64,000 bases of DNA from Amoebophrya sp. A120. Its lineage: Eukaryota; Sar; Dinophyceae; Syndiniales; Amoebophryaceae. Location of the stretch: the NCBI GenBank assembly GCA_905178155.1, contig CAJINV010000009.1, positions 3,404,768 to 3,468,767 on the forward strand, given 5' to 3'. Numbering within the stretch: the first letter of the stretch is position 1; each line of letters begins with the position of its first letter. This document shows positions 60,501 to 64,000 of this stretch, piece after piece. Both the position numbers and the translations under genes were made by a program. The notes under the pieces are model-generated. The model worked only from the letters and a program-made list of their open reading frames with translations, was not told the origin of the DNA and made no database searches.

Positions 60501-62144
60501 GTTTTCCGGAGCAGCATCAGACAGGGACAACATCAGCAGGAGGGCGAGCAAGCGGCTTTCATTGAGTTCTGCAGATTCGTTGTTCGTGTCTTCAGGGATT
60601 CGCTGCCATATTATTTTCATCATGCCCTCCAGCAAAGATTGGAAAGGGCAGCTACAAACCCAGACTTTCTTTATGTTCCTCCACTGTTTGTCGAGGCCGT
60701 GGCCGATCAAGTAGAAGAAAGGCGAGGACATGAGCAAGAAGACGAACACCCACACGAAGCAACGAAATCAGGATCAACGAGCAGAACCGTGCGGGTGCGC
60801 GGGGTACTTGATACGACCCAAGAACCGCCGGGCCCGAGCGCTTCATCGGGTTCCGATTGGAAGTATGTCTCGACTTGGGATTGGTTACGATCGGGGGGTG
60901 GCGCGAGCTTTTCCGACCAACAGTGGGACTACGTCGGACCAGAGAGCCTCCAGGGGGTGGCGAGGGGTTTTGCGAATGCTTTGGAGTGGCAGAATTTGTA
61001 CATCTACATGCTCAAGGACCCGCCAGCTCCCGCAGCGGAGGATGTTGTCATTCTTGGCCCCGTCAAATATTTGGAAACGAACCCCGCCGTAACGTTGGAT
61101 GGCAGTGTCCGCTTCGACGACCAGTTCTTTGAGGACATGCGAGAAATTAAAGCAAGGTGGAGCGAAAGTGATCAGGGGGAGATGCCGCAGGTAACGATAC
61201 ACGCCGGTGTCAGCGAAGCACTTTCGAAGGTATTGCAGCCACTGCTCCACGACGCTCTCGTGTTCCTTGCGTGCGCAATCGACGAAGAAAAAAGCTGCCA
61301 CGAGTCGGAGAAAATCATTTACCATCCCGGAAAAGACTACCAGCAGAACCAAGGCGAAACTTTCTGGCCAAAAATAGCCGAAAGAAGAGACTCGCATCAA
61401 GCGGCGCAGCCTCCCCCACCCACCTTGCTTCGGATAACAGCGCTAGGCGCTCACCATGTTGTCGAGTGGCAAAGCGAAAGCGGAGACGAGAGCATTCAAT
61501 CGAACGCCAAAACATGGGGCTGGCGTTATTCTTACCCGGGGTGGACATGGCTTGATAATGAGCACCGTTTTCAGTATGAGTATGGTCGGGGGGAGAGAAT
61601 TTTTGTCACGCATCGCGTGCCGCTATCTCGTGGCGAAGTGGAGGCCTTGGTCTTTGCGCAAAAGTGGATTGGGTTTGGCAACCCCGCTAACTATGAGCTA
61701 GCTGGTGGAATCGCGCCGAAGGTTATTCGAGGGGCGGTCTCAGTAGTATCCCAAGTTGGCGCTGGCGACCGGCTCGGCCTCCACTCATTCGACGACCCTC
61801 GTATAATGAATTCATCGGGGCGTAAGTGCTTCAACTGTCAGTCCCTAGCCTATTTCACGGAAAATCTGGTGGTTCCGCCACTGTACTACAACTTCGTTGC
61901 GAGGGGAAGCGCAATGGCCCTATACCGAACGGATCGCCGCTCGCTCACCTTCTTTATGAGAGGGTTACTCAGACCCAACGAAAGCTTCGATCCGGGTGTC
62001 TGGGAGGCAATGCAGAGCATTTCCAAAAAGGGTGTGCTTGCAGATTTGGGGCAAGCAGGGTCTGCGCAGGACGCGACGGACCGAGCGCCCGATGAAACCA
62101 CGAACAGGGGTCTGTCATTTTTCCAAACATTTCTCCTTGCGTAG
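57557..62144 (+). CDS. Unknown membrane-anchored protein with duplicated module of about 500 residues; one frameshift
   Basis: No family recognised. Residues about 105-125 (L-Q-P-V-I-A-V-L-L-V-A-A-F-F-L-N-V-V) form one membrane helix after a basic N-terminus, suggesting a type II protein. A Ser/acidic linker is followed by two copies of a module (about 58870-60360 and 60550-62010). Shared blocks, in order: S-L-P-F/Y-Y-F; Y-V-P-P-L-F; W-D-F/Y-I/V-G-P; W-Q-N-L-Y; L-D-G-S-V-x-F; L-L-H-D-A-L..L-A-C-A-V/I-D; D-Y-Q-Q-N..E-T-F-W; L-L-R-I-T..V-E-W-Q; W-G-W-R-Y; S-R-G-E-V-E-A-L; F-V/A-Q-K-W-I-G-F-G-N-P; L-A-Y-F-T-E-N-L-V-V. The frame breaks within an A8 run at 59761-59768 (TAG at 59771). Reading one base fewer there continues into the second half. 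Only one introner (57951) in 4.6 kb. Confidence refers to it being a real gene. Confidence 0.8.
57951..58212 (+). mobile_element. Introner, family A (262 bp)
   Basis: Perfect duplication AGCTG at 57946-57950 and 58213-58217. Removal joins K-Q-P-A to G-R-E-D-I-F. Confidence 0.93.
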
Positions 62145-63496
62145 GAGATCATCTTCACGAAGCTTGCGTGGAGGTGGCCTGCGACTCGCGTCGAATCTAA
62201 AGTGTTGTCGTGGTGGCCCGTTCATTGTTGAATACAAATAGAACTACTTCCACTTCGGGCGTATTGGCGTTTTTTTCGATATTCTGAGCCCCCTGCAGTG
62301 TCGGATGTTCAGGCACATGTCTAGAGTGACTAAATAATAGGTCTGCTGTTCTTGTTCTATGTAGGATTACTTAGTTTGTTTTTTACATTGAATTTCAATT
62401 TTTTTGTACCTAGACCTACTTCACCAACTTCTCTTCAGCCTCCATCAGCCACTGCTACCCTATTATACACTTACGCATCCATGTTTTGAATTAAGTATTC
62501 GATGAGGTCTCGTTTTGATTTCGTACCAACGCTTGCTGTTCGGGCTCTAAAAGCAAAACCGATCCTATTTTTATGAAACCTCCCACCCTACACCAGACGA
62601 CTTTTACCAGACCAGGACCAACCAGAGAAAGAGCCCAAAGCCCCGCTGCAATCTGGATGAGGGACGATGAAACCTCCATACAGGGCAGGGCAGTTGCTCT
62701 ACATTGATGTAAGCGGGGCGGTGTTGCTGCTGGTGATGATGTAGATGCTCGCGTTGATTGACAAGTAAAACGAAAAGGAAGAGCATATTTGTGCTTGTCC
62801 GGTTGCGATCGGTGTCGTACAGAAGTACTCAGTTACAACTTCATTGAATCTTTCCTCGCTCCCTGCTTGTCGATGTCGTTCTAACGCATACGAGATCTTC
62901 AAGATAGAGATATGAAAAGACAAAGAAAAGGTTAAAATAAAGCACGTGCGAAACAAAATCGTAATCTTTCTTCGTTTTTCTCTTTTGCTTGGTCGCAATC
63001 GTCACGACCCAGTGAAAGTCGTCTTTCGTCCCTGTGTCAAAATCACTTCAGCTTCGTTCAACTGCAACAACTTCTCGTTCCACAGCAACACAGAGCTCGC
63101 TCAGGAGCTTCACCTTTCTATCTTGATCGTCCCACCTTCGTCGGCTCTTGTGCTGGGCAACAATTTTTTTTTGCGTTTTTTCCGGCTTGGTATGTTTTTT
63201 GTCTATGAGTCACTCTCAATTAAGAAGTTCACAGGGTCTCAGCGATATTCAACTAAGACGAGTTTACCCTGACTCATTTTGCGGTTTTATTTGTGTAAAG
63301 AAAAAGAGATTTGAACTTCTAGTATTCCCATTTCGTCACGACGGTCGCTACCGAAAGGACCATACTTTCAGCCTTACTTTACACGACGACTTGGAGTTTT
63401 CATTCTTGCGCTTAGATCCTCTTGTCTTTCTGCTTCTGGACTGTCCTACGTATTATTTTTCGCCAACACAACCCTTCGAAGTCTTTGTCTTAAACA
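62145..63496. other. Intergenic, nothing recognised
   Basis: 1.35 kb, A/T-richer than the genes, no supported gene, element or RNA. Confidence 0.5.
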
Positions 63497-64000
63497 ATGT
63501 CGTCCATGATCCAGCCCCCCGTGATGGCGGCGAGCCTGCTGGAGCACGCGCAGCGCGAGATTGTATCAAATGCAAAAATGTCTGGCTCTGAGAGATTGCG
63601 AGACTTGTCATGCTTGTGTGGCATGACCAAAAAGTTTGTAATGCGTGGCCAAGAAGAGACCCTTTTGCTTGTCATGCAGCAACGCAGTTTGTCATGCGAA
63701 AAACGCAACACAAAGAAGCGCAGATATTTCTCGTCATGCTTGGCTGTGCATTACAGAGCATTCACTATTCCCAACGCAGCATTACAAGTTTCCAGACCCA
63801 GACACTTTTGCATTTGATAGATTGAGCTTTTCGCCGATGAAGCTGTGGCGAAGATCAACGACGACATGGTCCAGAAGGAGGGCATATGGATTGCAAAAGT
63901 ATCGTACTCGTATAAATGCATTACAAATTTCCTCACCATGAGAAATAAAATTTGTAATGCAGATTTGCCTTGGGAACAAGATTTGTAATGCAAGACTTGC
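63497..64000 (+). CDS. 5' end of an unknown gene, truncated by window edge
   Basis: ATG at 63497. After removal of the introner at 63564 the frame reads M-S-S-M-I-Q-P-P-V-M-A-A-S-L-L-E-H-A-Q-R, then E-I-E-L-F-A-D-E-A-V-A-K-I-N-D-D-M-V-Q-K-E-G. It is helical and acidic/amphipathic, too short to place in a family. A second introner begins at 63885 and runs out of the window. Confidence 0.6.
63564..63819. mobile_element. Introner, family A (256 bp)
   Basis: Perfect duplication GATTG at 63559-63563 and 63820-63824. Removal joins A-Q-R-E-I to E-L-F-A-D. Confidence 0.93.
63885..64000. mobile_element. Introner, family B, right end outside window
   Basis: Starts TATGGATTGCAAAAGTATCG after GGGCA and shows the family B interior (GCATTACAAAT, TTTGTAATGC). 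The right end is not in the window. Confidence 0.85.

Overview
The window is nuclear DNA of a protist, most likely a dinoflagellate-lineage alveolate; the best guess is a syndinian of the Amoebophrya type. The evidence is the gene content (a FG nucleoporin, a DEAD-box ribosome-biogenesis helicase, a TDY-type MAP kinase, an ArfGAP and a cyclin L), the fact that every confident gene lies on the + strand, and above all the introns. Published Amoebophrya genomes are described as rich in invasive non-canonical introns (introner elements), and this window fits that picture. The species assignment is inference.

Layout, all on the + strand: DHYC palmitoyltransferase (5' end outside the window, to about 2.6 kb); Nup98-like GLFG nucleoporin (4.6-9.4 kb); unknown, possibly secreted protein (10.4-14.2 kb); large two-pass membrane protein with a Cys-rich segment and LRR-like tail (15.1-23.8 kb); Dbp4/DDX10-like helicase (25.6-29.9 kb); small one-TM protein (31.2 kb); divergent protein kinase (32.4-36.5 kb); TDY MAP kinase (39.4-42.9 kb); ArfGAP (44.1-47.3 kb); coiled-coil protein (47.9-49.2 kb); Ser-rich protein with C-terminal membrane hairpin (50.0-52.3 kb); cyclin L-like protein with an N-terminal Arg/Asp-rich domain (52.5-56.6 kb); a protein with a duplicated module of about 500 residues and no recognised family (57.6-62.1 kb); and the start of a further gene (63.5 kb to the end).

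The main finding is that the coding regions are interrupted by 46 mobile introns. They fall into at least ten sequence families (called A to L here) of about 0.12-0.33 kb, with three giants of 1.1-1.2 kb. Nearly all begin TAT and end ATA, most have terminal inverted repeats, and in 35 of the 45 with both ends visible the flanks are a perfect 5-bp direct repeat that differs from insertion to insertion. Removing the element plus one copy of the repeat restores a continuous reading frame and, in the conserved genes, the expected family motif (for example K-I-C / D-F-G and K-K-V-G / S-G-A-Y-G in the MAP kinase). For nine genes the spliced length divides exactly by three. They do not use GT-AG, coexist with ordinary GT-AG introns, occur in both orientations, share an internal GCATNACAA motif across families, and are not seen between genes. 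They look like DNA transposons that are also spliceosomal introns.

Between genes there are 0.2-2.9 kb stretches in which I see no recognisable RNA gene, element or regulatory site. No tRNA, rRNA, CRISPR or prokaryotic-type operon signal was found.
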